DNA from: Colius striatus
Taxonomy: Eukaryota; Chordata; Aves; Coliiformes; Coliidae
Direction: 5' to 3'
Assembly (NCBI RefSeq): GCF_028858725.1
Contig: NC_084759.1
Coordinates: 96,902,362-96,966,361, forward strand
Length of the DNA stretch: 64,000 nt
Part shown: piece after piece, positions 48,501 through 60,625 of the stretch
How positions within the stretch are numbered: the stretch's first letter is position 1
How the letters are laid out: each line of letters begins with the position of its first letter
Program-made: the position numbers and the translations under genes
The notes under the pieces: model-generated
Databases searched by the model: none
What the model saw: only the letters and a program-made list of their open reading frames with translations
What the model was told of the DNA's origin: nothing

Positions 48501-51500
48501 TGACTGAAAGATCTGCTTTATAATAAAGTTAGTGGGTTTTCTGTATTACAAACCCCTGAAAATAACTAGGCTGATTCTTCACCAGATACAAACAGCATCT
48601 CACCCCCATGGTCACTATTTTACTTCCCTGGCACTCATAAAGAAAAAGGATTTATTATTCCAGTTGGCTCTTGAAAACATTTTTTTTTAAATAAAAATAT
48701 TTAAAAAGTTTGAGACTCTAACTTCCTGCACCAGAAAATGAGTCAAGATTCTGGTCAAAAGAAAACCATAAAGGAGGAAAAACATACATATGAATGTTAT
48801 GGCCATACCAGCAAACTCAATAGCACTAACCTCTGACATGAAAGAGTCAGAACAAGAGACTTCATCACAGCCACCTGAACTAAAGTATCTGTAGCTCTTC
48901 CTGACTACCCATGGATCCCAGAACTCATTTTCAAGGTCTATATTTAAAAGTGTACTAAAGTGTACTGTATGCTGATCACAACGTGAACTCTGCAAATACA
49001 GTTGACTTTTTTAACCAAAGACTTGGTTCACATGTAAGGAACGGTTTGACTTTCACATTTATTTCATCAGGTTTATACAGTTGCTTTGGTTGTTGCTGAA
49101 AACTGTTATTATAACAGAGAACATCTGAGGGAGGGTCTCTGGGGAAAGCACTTCCTTCTTCTGCTTTCTATCAGTTGAGTTGACACAACGTACCCTTCTC
49201 AGAGCTGGCGCTCTGGCCATTCCTACAGCAAAACTAAGAGCAAAAGAAAAAGCTCCCTAAGCATGCCTATTAATATAAATGTGAAATGAGCTTTTAATCT
49301 GCGGTACAGAAATCTACAGAAGGCTGAACTGTATGAAAATCTTGTGTAGATTCAGACCCTGATAGATGTTGATATTGCAGATTTGAGAATGGCTCATGGA
49401 GATTTCAATAGCCCGGACTTCTGTCGTGTAGATGAATGAGCAAAATTCTTCACACTTTGCTGTGTGACTGACACAATGTCTGGTACTCTTTGTCTATAGC
49501 TGCTCCATTTAGCTGAACTGAGGGCTATGGGCAAAAGCTAATGAATAAGTACTTTAAGAACAAAATCTGATATACTTGAAGTATAAACTTGCAAATTACA
49601 GTTTATCTAGGATCTTCAAAGATAGACAGAAATAGAACATTACAATTTAAACGTGTTGAAAGCACATTAAGGTTGCTAAATCAAGTACTCAAAATTTAGG
49701 AAATGCCAATCACAACTCTGCTTCCTTGAGTAGCTGAGTTATGATCCAGTCTTTAATTATACATTCAGGTACTATTTTTTTCTCCTATATGCGTGGGCAA
49801 GTGTATTCAGATCTCTTCCTCCTAAATTAAAGAATTAAATTGGTAAGATAAGTAGGCTGTTATCCTGTAAGTGGATCAGCCCTTACACAGGAAAAATGCT
49901 CAAACTCAACTGCAAGCACTGCAACTCTCAGCCAGACACCACCAGCAAACTGTGTAGCGGGGTGCAGTCTTGGCCCAAGGAGAGCAGTGAGATCCAGCAA
50001 CTTTAGCCCTGGTTACTGACAGACAAGCATAGACTCATCGAATTCATCCTGGAAGGCTGTGTGGCTAAGTGACTGCGACTTGGCACTGCTGCGTGAGGCT
50101 CCCAGGCTTCTATTCACAGCCCTGCCTGATGTGACCTTACACAACCTTGTGGTTACCTCACTCGTAAAACAGTGAGGAATGGTCACTGCCTGACCCAGGA
50201 ATAGTCTATGAAGGCTTACTCAATAAGAGTAGTGAATCTCCCCTCAAAAAAAGAAATGGCACATAACAGAAGAGATAAGAGCAAAATATACCTTCATCTA
50301 AGGCTAAAGCATCTTCTCATGAATACACAGACACTGTGTATCTCACCTAAGTTCCTGTGTAATTTCCCAAAGATCAAGCCACTTACTTTGAGGGGAGATA
50401 CAATTTTCAGAAATTAGCCTTGTCAGTTTTGGACACGTATTTTAGCAATTCCCACTGGTTTTCAAACAATACATTATCTGCTGGAAAGCCTCTTTTGCTA
50501 TTACAACCAAAATGAGAATGGAGTAGGGACTTGAAGGTTGCTATTGAAGAAAGAATGATTGCAAAACAGCCTTGCATGATCAACTTTAAACACAAAAAAT
50601 TCTTCATGGTCACTAGAATAATAGAAACATAAAGAAGAGTAAAATCACTCATTTGCTATGCTTGCAAAAAGATTGCACAGTTCCATTATCAGTTTCATTA
50701 GAAGATGTATGTTTTGCCTTTGTTATCAGTGATTTTTCTCTATCAGAGGTAGACTGATTTCAGATAAAATAAACTATTAACGATTTCAAAATCAGTAATT
50801 TATCACCACACGTTACTAGCAGAACTTTTCAGCTAGATTTAAACTTTTATTCTAGGAGGAAAGATGAAGACATGTTTACCTATAAACTTTCCCTTAGAAC
50901 TATTACACAAAACAAATGCACTTATCTAAATTTAATAAAGTTTCTGTTACAACCATTGTATCTTAATGTCTAGTAAATATGAGCTAGTAATATAAATTAG
51001 AATATATTGAATGTTCTTCATTTAATTAAATTTATACTGATAAACTACATTGAACTTTCTGTTTCTGAATACTTGTTTAAATTTGGGAACACCATATTCA
51101 GTTCAACTCACACTAGTTTGCAAGCAATGTAAGATAAGATGAAATAATGTTTTTCAAATTCCTTAATTTAGAATGGGACCTTAAAGTGGTGCAATATGGT
51201 GTGCAGACACATCCTAGGAAAACTGTTTGATGCCAGCTTACTGAACTTGAGTAATAGAGACAAGTATAGATATCTATGTATACAGAAATAAGAAATATAC
51301 ATTAAAACTTCTTATATAGCACCCAATGATGGGCTGCTCTTGAGACTTAAGGAGTTGCTTAGCCTACTTTCATATTAAAAATACCGCACAAGGCTGGCCA
51401 GGATTTCAGACATCAGGTATTGACTGACAAATAATATAACACAAATTCTTTCTTGTTCACTCGGGATAAACCAGCTCCAATTTTGTAGGTCAGTTAACAC

Positions 51501-53876
51501 AATGTAATCTCTTCTTAAGAGTTGAGAGCAGTTTCTCCTTTTGCTGCTCCTCACACCCAGTGCTTGGTTACAATCCTAGCCAGTGAGATAATCACCACCC
51601 AGAAGAAACATTCCATTTCCCCTTTTTATATCTAGTTATGCTGCCAGTTCCTCCTAGTAAGCAGTTGTACAGCCCCCGGAAGGAGAATGCAGCCTTTCTT
51701 GGTGAAATCTGTCAGTGTCCTTTTCAAGTGAGGTGGAATTTAAGGCAAAGCTTAAGTCAGAGAGATTACCTGACTACAGCCCTGGTGAAGAACTTTTTGT
51801 AGCGGTACATGAGCCTCACCTGACACTTTACTATCACACAGCAGGTGACTCCTGTTTGAACTGAAAAGAAATACGCTTGTCAAGGAGAAAAAAAAATATT
51901 TAACCAGATATTAAAAAATAAAGAGGTAAAAAAACCCCAAGAATGGAACACCTAAAGATCTGTCTGGTTTTGCAGCTCATCTTAAAAAAAGTGTTAAATA
52001 CTTATTTATACTCTCTCAATTCAACTATCAATTGTTGGAAATTTTCAAATCTGATAAAAGTTTATTTCCTTTGCCTTCTTGAAATACATCAGATATAGTA
52101 ATCATGTTAAGGTTTATCTCTAAGAGCAAGAGCGGAATTCTTGTTATGTGGTAAAACGGTTTAGACCTCCTGGTAGCCTCCAAGGCTGTGTTGCAGAGAA
52201 CACGCCACTCACTTTACTGGTTGCTATTTAGTTTTATCTACTCACAGAGATCCTGGATTGCATACTGCAGGAAGACTTGTATGCAACAAAATGTAATAAA
52301 AGACTCACAGTTTTTGAAAAGTTTAACAAAGCGTAGCAGAAAAAGATTACCTTTCTGTAACGGAGTTCATTTCTCTAAATGTGGAGAGGCTGGAACTATT
52401 AACGGGATAGAAAAGTAAAAAATAAAGTATGATGCAATGTTAAGGAAGCTAGGCTTCCTGCCTTTCATGTCTTCTTCTTCCAAGCTATTCACAACCTTGT
52501 CATTTCCTACTGCCGTCTCTTGTCACAAACCACTCTAGTCTCTTTGATTTTCCCATGGTCTCAGCTTTCCCTGACTTGTTTTCAGTGTCTCACATAAGCA
52601 TTCCTTTTCCATAATTTGTAAGAGCACTCTGCTTTCTTTTGCATCTCTCTTCAAGACCTATCCTTACCACAATTACTGTAAGAAATTTACCATGTTAATA
52701 TATCTTGAGAGATGAGCATAATTCCTTATTACTTTATATAATAAAAACTTAATTACTAGATTAATTTATAAAAACAGGCACACAGATAGACACGTGCACT
52801 TCTTTATATTCCCTGTCCCATTCTTTCTGTGTCACTTGTCTTTATGAGCTGAAAGTTATGTGGAATAATATATGAAGATTGTCTTTAAATTAGGGAATGA
52901 GATTCTATTTCAGGCTTGTAGCTGCAAATTAATACTGCACAACAAATAACCAAGAAAGGTAGTGTATATACCAAAATAATTTTTAAATGAGAAAATTTTA
53001 CTCAAGCTAAAACTCTATTCACACACAGCTCAGGAAGCAGCCTCATATGTAATCCTACAACACGTACCATCCCATAAGGCACTCATCAGTAGTGGGTTTC
53101 AGTCATCACCATAAGAAATCCTTCTATTTCAAGCCAAAAACACATCTCAGCCTTGACTCTAAGCACTCACCTTCAGCAACAACACAGTCAGCTTTTCTGG
53201 GGGGATGCTTCCCAGCTTCTGATTACAATTATTTTATTCTGACTTTTCCTGTTTGCAACAACTCTCTCTAGATCTTAATCACATTTAAGGTGCAAAGCAA
53301 TAATATTCATCTATTCCAAGGGCCAAAGGGTCCACATATCCATAGGGTATGTTTGAGGAAATTAATGCTCAGTTAGCACGATTTGACAGGATAGATGTCA
53401 ATGAAATTTCTGTTGCTTTCTCAGGGAACAGTCCATGTGAGGCATCCGTTTCCTGAAATCTTTCACCAAGCTGGGCACGTGCTGCACTTTCCTACCTTCC
53501 TGCTAAAGGGAAAGTCTCTTCCTGCTCTAGTCCGATCCTCAGTACAAAATATCCTTTTACCTTTTTTTTTACATTAAAATTACTTAAAATCAGACAAATT
53601 GGATAGTCAATGACAATCCTAAATATACTCAATGGACCACTGGAAGAAAGTTAAGACCTAAACCAATCAGTCTAATGGGTTTAGTCTAATAAAATTTTTA
53701 TATAGAAATATTAAGTTATCAGACAGGAAAACTGATCGCATGCTATCACTCAGGAAAACAAAAATTCCACTCATAACACTGGACTTGATACTGATACCAG
53801 TGTAAACACTGATAAGAACGTGTAAAATTTAAAAGCAATTATTTCACAATGGCTTACTCCATAAATTGAACTGTAC
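45529..53876 (-). other. MAP3K7CL: MAP3K7CL intron, 8.3 kb
   Basis: It starts GTACAG and ends CCTTTTAG on the minus strand. It holds a MIR-like relic at 50058, an island of less AT-rich sequence at 51520-51870 with TATA-like and splice-like signals, and a possible alternative first exon at 45974-46037. A CRE-like TTACGTCA lies at 46270-46277. I did not find the conserved alternative N-terminal exon that I recall from human. Confidence 0.8.
50058..50215 (+). repeat. MIR-like CORE-SINE relic, plus strand
   Basis: The blocks follow MIR in order: GTGTGGCTAAGTGACTGCGA (tRNA-derived head), AGGCTTCTATTCACAGCCCT, GCCTGATGTGACCTTACACA, ACCTTGTGGTTACCTCACTC and GTAAAACAGTGAGGAATGG. MIR has GTGGTTAAGAGCACGGACT, GGTTCGAATCCCGGCTCTGC, GCTGTGTGACCTTGGGCAAG, CCTCAGTTTCCTCATC and TGTAAAATGGGGATAAT. 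The match to GTGACCTT and GTAAAA-TG-GGA in correct spacing is the strongest part. The far 3' end is uncertain. The copy is old and inactive. Confidence 0.6.
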
Positions 53877-53985
53877 CTGGGGAGTCATTCAGGCTGAAGG
53901 CAATTCGTACTTGCTTATCAGCAGGTACCCTGGCGGTGGTGATCATGTGGGCACTTGAGTCAATGTTTTTACTTGTTTGTTCCAG
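53877..53985 (-). CDS. MAP3K7CL: MAP3K7CL exon with the first in-frame ATG
   Basis: The 109-bp exon starts after TACTATTGCAG and ends at CCAG|GTACAG. Its frame opens LEQTSKNIDSSAH and then reaches MITTARVPADKQVRIAFSLN and DSP, closing with a G that completes Asp in the next exon. The short human form starts MISTARVPADKPVRIAFSLN, so the ATG at 53946-53944 is the likely start of the 141-residue form (70 coding bp here). TAK1 has MITT at the matching place inside its C-terminal region. The start context is weak (C at -3, A at +4). The codons upstream of the ATG are open and join in frame to the exon at 56743-56822, so this Met could also be internal to a longer product. Confidence 0.95.
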
Positions 53986-56742
53986 CTGCAATAGTACAAA
54001 CAATATAGATGTATATATTACAGAGCATGTAACACCATTCAGCAAATGAGTTTTAACACTTTTCATGCATTCACTGCTATCTTTCTCATTCTAGCTAAGC
54101 AGTGTTTTGAATCAAAGTCAAGGGAGCGCCATTTCACTTTTCCAAGTAAAGAGGATTTAAGTGAAATTCAGTGCAGAGATTGCCTTTCTTTTGCTATTTA
54201 CAGATTACAAAGAATGATGGCAAAGGAAGCTTCCCCTCACCTGCTTGCTCCCCGCCATTGCCCCTTCAGCAAGCCTTGACTCGTGGCAATGCTGCCTGGT
54301 TCTGAAGGTGAAGAAGGAAGAAGGGGTGGGAGAGTAACATGACCCCAAGCCTGCCATGTGATTGGAAACGTACGCACCACTCCACATGGTGTCAATGAGG
54401 AGCCACCCATCCTCCTACCTTCCACCCATGCTCCCCTAAATCACATTGTGCCACACACTTAGTGATCAGAAAGTTACTAGGTCTCCAAACCTTGGTGGTG
54501 ATTCTTCAGTGGAACTCTATGCAGGTGTAGAGGTCTGTCTGCATGGGTTTGATTCCCAGATCAGGACCTTGTTGAGTCCTCGTTCTTTCTTCTGAGACCA
54601 CCAATTCCAAAAAAGTGGTTTTACTGAGATGAAATCCTGTCCATTAAAAAAGCTGCTAGTTCATTTCAAACAGGGCACTAAAGAATTGTTGAGCAACAAA
54701 ATAATTAGCTACTACTCATCTGTAAAGCTATAATTGGAGTACCTCTATACACTCAAAAGTTGTACTCAGAGCTCAAATTATCTATATTTAACCTTTTCAA
54801 TGGTTTTTGTTAATCCCTATTAAATATCAGAGCACAAACTTAATCTTGTATATCTAGCACAAATCTACTGAAATCCATGGATATTAACCTGATTAGCTCC
54901 ATGTGTGGAAAACATGAAGTCAGTAAGACTTCATGCATATGAAAGATCTGCCCATAAAGAAATTATTTCAGGACTGAAGACTATGCTAGTCATAGTGCAT
55001 TCTATCCATACCAACTACAGGGACAATTATGAGAGCAGCTTTTAAACTACCATAAAAACTTCTCCACCAATTACAAAAAAAATTCTTCAAGGAAATATAA
55101 TTAATTTACTAAAAGTAGTACCACAAGGCAGTACACAGTACAGCAATTAGGTAGTCAAAACGAAAGCTAGTTTCCTAAGTTAATAGTCTTGCAGTTTTTC
55201 AGTAAAGTAGCTACTGTATTGCACAGAAATTCCAACATTTCATTCTAATTTACACTTTATTATTTGACAATTTCAGAAAGTCAATACAACAAAACAATAT
55301 TTCAGGATTATAATCTTTCTTGGTGATCCACAAGTGAGTCAATCACATCCCTGGCATCACTGACTTGCAATCAGTGAAAGAGTATCAGATTTGCATTTGG
55401 CTTATTAATTTCAGCATTTCTATTTCGTTTGCTTTGACTGCCTTAATGTTTAGGTATCAGAGTGATATTACTCTGTAGCAATGCTACACTAGAAATTTTT
55501 ATTTGTAGTGCATAACCTTTTCTTAAAATAACAAGAAATAATCTAAAATCATTACTTTCAATACATCTTATTTGGAGTTGAGAGTGTCTCTTTCTACTAA
55601 TACATGAAGGCTATCAGGGATCATTCTTTATTCCTCCTTACTAATGATCAGGACATACAATACTTTAACTGATATCTATTGTACACAGACAAAGAAAAGT
55701 CAAATGAACTGCCACAGTATATGGTTTTGGATGCAGGAAAAGATCCTTGGAATCAACTGAAGTATTCTATTTTGAAATGTATTGTGTTAGACCGAATAAT
55801 TTTTACCTTCTGACCATTATTGATCTTTTTTCTCCCAGCCTCTCACTTTATAAGAAACATCTGAGACATCTTGTTTTTTAAAAGACAATAGAACTACTAA
55901 TCCAAAATTCTTTCCCTTCCATACCTCCCTCTACAAGGTAAAGGAAAAAAAAAATTAAGTCATAAGCTCATCCTTGAAACAAGGCTTTTCATCATTCTTT
56001 GTTGTTGGTACACATTCCCCTGACATCTACTCACTCATCTCAAGTGGTCTTCCACATTAGAGTACACTTAACATTTCATATCATAGTGTAAGAAATTAAA
56101 ATGATGCATTGTACTAGAGTTTTAAAGTTGACAGAACAGTATTGCTAGAAGTAAATCTGTTGCCCAGTCACATATTCTATGGTCTGCAATATCTTTAAAT
56201 TACCTCTTTTAACCACTTGCTACTTGAGGGCAAAAATTAATATCCCTTCAATAAGCAATGGTGAATTCTATCATAACACAAAAGTTTTTCATTTTATTCC
56301 AATTCACAAAAAGAAATTCCATCTTTATATGCATCAATTGCCCTGCTATCCTTTTGTTGTCGTTGTTATATTTCATTTATCCCTTCATCGCTTTTTGTAT
56401 GGAATCCTCCATCTTTTCGTCACAAAAAGCAATCAAAGAGATCAGAGAGGGATGGAAGCAGCCTGTGTGCAAACGAGGTGATACAGGAAACACACAGACC
56501 AACTGTCCCCAGTTCCCCATCTGGTTTCTCCACACATGAAGAAAAATATCTCTGTAGACAGAGATGAGGGTGAGTGGGCAACCTGGAATTTAATGAGATT
56601 TAATGAGCGGATCTCTTCCTCTCAACAATTGCCTATAGAACTGGCTGCTGTTTCTCCATTTAAAAAAAATCTTCAGGAGAACTCAGATAAGTGCCATTAC
56701 AGCTCTATCAATTTAGTTCAGTTTTCACACCTGTTGCCTTAC
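53986..56742 (-). other. MAP3K7CL: MAP3K7CL intron, 2.8 kb
   Basis: It starts GTAAGG and ends TACTATTGCAG on the minus strand. I see no nested gene or nameable repeat. Overlapping open frames near 56.2-56.5 kb (plus) look like chance. Confidence 0.65.
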
Positions 56743-56822
56743 CTCACTTAGTGGAGCGTCTGCACTTGTATAATCCAGGGCCAGCCACTGCCTTGGCTTG
56801 TCGTTGCCTTTATGGAGTAAAG
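56743..56822 (-). CDS. MAP3K7CL: MAP3K7CL upstream exon, in-frame TAK1-like segment
   Basis: Not covered by any long single-frame ORF. The 80-bp segment has an acceptor with a good pyrimidine tract (CTTTTCTTTTATTGAAG) and a donor GAG|GTAAGG. It reads two bases of a split codon, then 26 codons without a stop: LLHKGNDKPRQWLALDY followed by TSADAPLSE. It ends in phase 0, exactly what the exon at 53877-53985 needs. Recalled TAK1 has GNGQPRRRSIQDLT ahead of its MITT. The residues G, N, P, R, D and T fall at identical spacing in both (GNxxPR, then D and T at positions 12 and 14). I infer a genuine exon. There is no ATG in it, so it is coding only if translation starts further upstream or at a non-AUG codon. 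Confidence 0.7.
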
Positions 56823-57979
56823 CTTCAATAAAAGAAAAGGCTGCACCTGCTGCATAGCAACAAACTGACAAGGTCTGAGAAGCTGAGACAGCTGTTAGGG
56901 CAACATGCTGCTACCTGCACTTCCCATAGGCTCTGCTGTCCCAAAAGATCACCCTTTTCCGCTTTTGTCCACAATTCCGCTTTTCCTTCCTCTCCTTGCC
57001 AGTGACAAAGGATTATGATGCTGTCACGCTTCAGGGAGGAAAAAATCCTTCTGTCACAGGCATTATTAAGCAGCAAACTGTGGCGAGCCCAAGATTTTTA
57101 ATTCATTAGTCCTGGCAAACCTAAAATACAAACAGACTTGCTTCATAGGACAGGAATGTTTTCAGCATGACCCAATCAGTGTCTGTGTCTATTCCAGCAA
57201 ACTGGCAAAGATAGCATGACTCCAGTCAGCAAAAATGTCTGTAGCTCCAATCAGCTTGGGCTGACACTGCCAACTTGGACTGGCTACAAGAGAACTATCA
57301 AATGATAGCAGCAACTATCAAAGCTAACAACAAGGGATGGGCTTGGCACGTTAGGCTAGGTTCATGTTGGCTTTGGTCAAGCTGGGCTTGTCTAATAGCA
57401 GATGATAGCCCTGAGCTTCTGGGGAGGCAACGGGCAAGTTTCAGAACGCATACGCTATGAAAGCAGATGTATTTATAGATGAGCAGTGATATCTGAAGCT
57501 GACTAAATCGGAGATTTGACTGAACTCAGAGGATTTCCTAGTGTGGTTTCAGTTAGCTTTTGTCAGTTTTGAAACCACAGGCTAGCAAGTATTAGATAAA
57601 TCTTGAAGTATCACAAGAGAGATTAATTTCTGTAGCTCAAATTTTTGTTTTCTGTAGCTATGTCATACACAAGAACTGCCTACATGACTTCTTTGATAGA
57701 CTGCTATCACAGCCCATAGAACAAATGGAGAAAAATGGAGTACAATTACCCAATGATGACACATAACATCTTCATAGCTATTGCTCTGGGCTTGAAATGG
57801 AGGTTCTTCTTTTACATTTCAAAAATGTATTTTGAAAATGTACATTCTATGGAAAAGTTTTATCTAACTCAGATTTCTTGTATAGGTTTATTCTCCTCAG
57901 CTGAGATACAGAGAAGCTGTAGGACAGCAAGGGATGTTAAGGTCTGAAGTAAAATTTCCATCTTTCCTCGTCTTCTCAC
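56823..57979 (-). other. MAP3K7CL: MAP3K7CL intron, 1.2 kb
   Basis: It runs between the two upstream exons and starts GTGAGA. Near its 3' end the decamer TTCCGCTTTT occurs twice, 18 bp apart (56957 and 56975), giving two ETS-like GCGGAA cores on the minus strand. No gene lies inside. Confidence 0.55.
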
Positions 57980-58054
57980 CTGCTGGGCCTAGACCAAGCC
58001 CAGGATTGATCTTATCAGTGCAAACTTTAGGAAGCCAGAAGTTGACTTTGTGGC
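57980..58054 (-). CDS. MAP3K7CL: MAP3K7CL upstream exon, in-frame, function unknown
   Basis: A 75-bp segment lies between a strong acceptor (AAAGGTCTTTTCAG) and a strong donor (CAG|GTGAGA). In the only phase that joins the next exon it has 24 open codons, HKVNFWLPKVCTDKINPGL then GLGPA. It is preceded by two bases, GC, of a split codon. If the missing base is G the first residue is Gly, giving GHK. Recalled TAK1 has GHRK upstream of its GNGQPR segment, though with about ten fewer residues between. The last G plus CT of the next exon gives Ala. The other two frames carry stops. Splice quality, phase and open frame together favour a real exon, but similarity to TAK1 is thin and no Met is present. 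Confidence 0.6.
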
Positions 58055-60280
58055 CTGAAAAGACCTTTTTCATACTCTGAAATGAGTAAACTGCAAAGAT
58101 ATTCTAACCACACTGCCTTTCCCTCAGCAATGACCTGGGAGGGTATCAGACAGCTATACCATTAGTTAGGTATCTAGCGAGACATCTTTTTAACTTTAGT
58201 GTGATTTCAGAACAAGTAAGGGCTCTAGCACAAAGAATTAGGGATGATTAGGACTATGCCTATGACTAAACTGACCATTTTCTCTTCTCTTGATGTGTTT
58301 CTGAAAAGATTTATAATTCCTCTCTTTATGTCTCCTTTGGAAGGGGAAGGAAGAGAGATTTGTCTCTGATCACAACCATTATTGAAAATAACATTCTACA
58401 GTTCAATACCATCAGCAGCTGGTATTGATCTGCATCTCCAGGTCCAATTACTCTGAAAGTATTTGTGTGAAGATACAGAAAACGCTGGTTCAAGTGAAAT
58501 AAATAAAAATATTCTGCTACAGTTTCCGTGGGGCCAGGGTTTCCTCCAAATCCTAAGATCCTTTTTGTTTTGTATGAACAGATGGTATTTCGATGGTATG
58601 AGTGCCTTCACTACATACCATTACAGTAAAACCTAAAAAAGACTCTCTATGTATAATCTGAAGACATGCAAAATCTTCAATAGCTGTGACAGCAAGGGTC
58701 TGGGACAGAAACGATGTCTGAATAGCCCAGGGATGGTTTTCCCAGATGGCTCAGACACTCCACATTTCCAGACTGACACTTCAGTTGTACTCAGTTTAAA
58801 TATTGCAAATTTGCAAACTGAGTTCATAATAATTTTATATTTTATATCCACCATATACACATTTCTATTTAATGTCAGTGTTTCTAGTTAAATCTAAATT
58901 ATTATTATATACACTTCACAAAAGAATGTAGAATCACCTATACTTCACTTAACATGCACACTCATCTTCTAAGGGGTGTGCTGCTTCAGGAAGCTGCGAA
59001 TCATGTGCTGAGATATAAAAATTGAACAAACCAAAAGGCCCCTTATTTGCATTTAAATATCAATTCCATGTTTTACACAATGATTAGTTACCTGAAACTA
59101 CTACTTTATGGAAGGCACTGCAATTTTTGAATGGGAGAATATTATAGCATTCTGTATACGGCACATTAAATTTGAAGTATGAGGATGAATGATCTGACTG
59201 TAACAATTTTATCATCTATTTATTATTGAGGTTGTGGTGCTAAAAATTCCAACAATATGCATTTAAACAGCACATTTTAAAAAGTCCCCTGAATTAGTTT
59301 CTAACAATAAACTAAGGAAGGTCTTGATTTTTACCAACGAGGAAATTGAAGTCCAGGATGTGTCACTTCCATGATGTGCTTAATAGTGAAAAGCATTGTA
59401 AATTTTGGGTGGACATAAATTCCACTTCTCTTATTCACTCAGTAGGTGATTAAAATCTGTGCATCTAAGAAAATTAGTCTCCTACTTACTGCAACACAAA
59501 ATAATACTTTTTTTATAATGGCCAGCACACTCACAGTCATCTCTGTACATAGAATGTTGATAACTCCAGGGCTTTTGTGTAGAAGTACAGCCCAGTTTCC
59601 AGAGCACTCTATGTCATCAGATGCCTGGTACCTAAGCAAGATTCTTTCAACTCTATACAACATTATGAAATTGTTAATACACGAAAAGATGAGATCACCT
59701 TTTATTCATCAAAAACAACTTAAAGGAACATATTCTAAATTAGGAACAGCAGGACTTAACTGATATTCAGCAGTAAAAGCATGCAAGTTTGTAAAAGTTT
59801 TCAGGATGAAGTATCAGTTATTTTACAGATGTAAAAAAAGCCAATATCTGCTATCTAATAAAGCACCTGTTGCCTTCCCTTTTTTAGCTGTGCTACTTTC
59901 AATTCATCTCAGTTTCCCAGTATAAGTAGTATCTTAGTAGCATATGACCTCATTCATGCTAAAATGGTGTTTCACAGATTGCCAGTCACTATTTAAAAAT
60001 ACATTTTAAATACTCTAGCATATGGAAGATGTTACCAGAAGAAATTTGTATAAAAAACAATGCTTTGCCTAAAACCACATACTGAGCAAAATCTTCATTT
60101 TATAGATTTCTCTGACTACAAACAGAATCTCTTTTTTGACAGTTTCTGATGAACTTACTTCTGCAGCAAAATTTGTTAAAAATCCCACTATGGGAGGGAT
60201 TTGGTCCCCTTTATTGATATAAGGGCTGATCAGGCTGAAGATGCGAGATGTTATAGAGAATTGATTTTGAAAGCATAAAC

Positions 60281-60531
60281 AATGGGATGAAGCTGGAACA
60301 CAAAAAGTTCCACTTATATATAAGATAAAACTATTTCACTGTGAGGGTGAGGGAGCCCTGGCACAGGCTGCCCAGAGGGGTTGTGGAGTCTCCTTCCTTG
60401 GAGGTTTTCAAGACCCGCCTGGACATGTTCCTATGCAACCTGATCTAGGTGGACCTACTTCTGCAGGGGGGTTGGACTAGATGATCTCTAAAGGTCCCTT
60501 CCAACCCCTACCATTCTATGATTCTATGATT
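60281..60531 (+). mobile_element. CR1 LINE 3' end, 251 bp, 5'-truncated
   Basis: This is the 3' UTR end of a CR1 of the same subfamily as the copy at 22718, sharing GGGATGAAGCTGGAACA, AAAAGTTCCA, CACTGTGAGGGTGAGGGAGC and GACTAGATGATCTCTAAAGG. It ends in two and a fraction copies of the 8-bp CR1 terminal repeat (ATTCTATG twice, then ATT), so the 3' end is intact. It lies on the strand opposite to MAP3K7CL. No coding part is left. Confidence 0.95.
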
Positions 60532-60608
60532 GGTGATTCATGTCCTTTAACTCCACATTATCTGTAGAATTTCCAGTTCGACTTGGATTGCATGGCTCAT
60601 AATTTGCC

Positions 60609-60625
60609 TTTTTTTTTTTTTTTTT
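60609..60625 (+). repeat. Poly(T) run, 17 bases
   Basis: Uninterrupted T17, 78 bp past the CR1 3' end. CR1 does not make poly(A) tails, so this is an independent homopolymer. Confidence 0.9.

Noticed and set aside
59327-59395. Possible third MIR-like block (ACGAGGAAATTGAAG ... GTCACTTCC)
   Set aside because: Only one short block fits; order and spacing of the rest do not.
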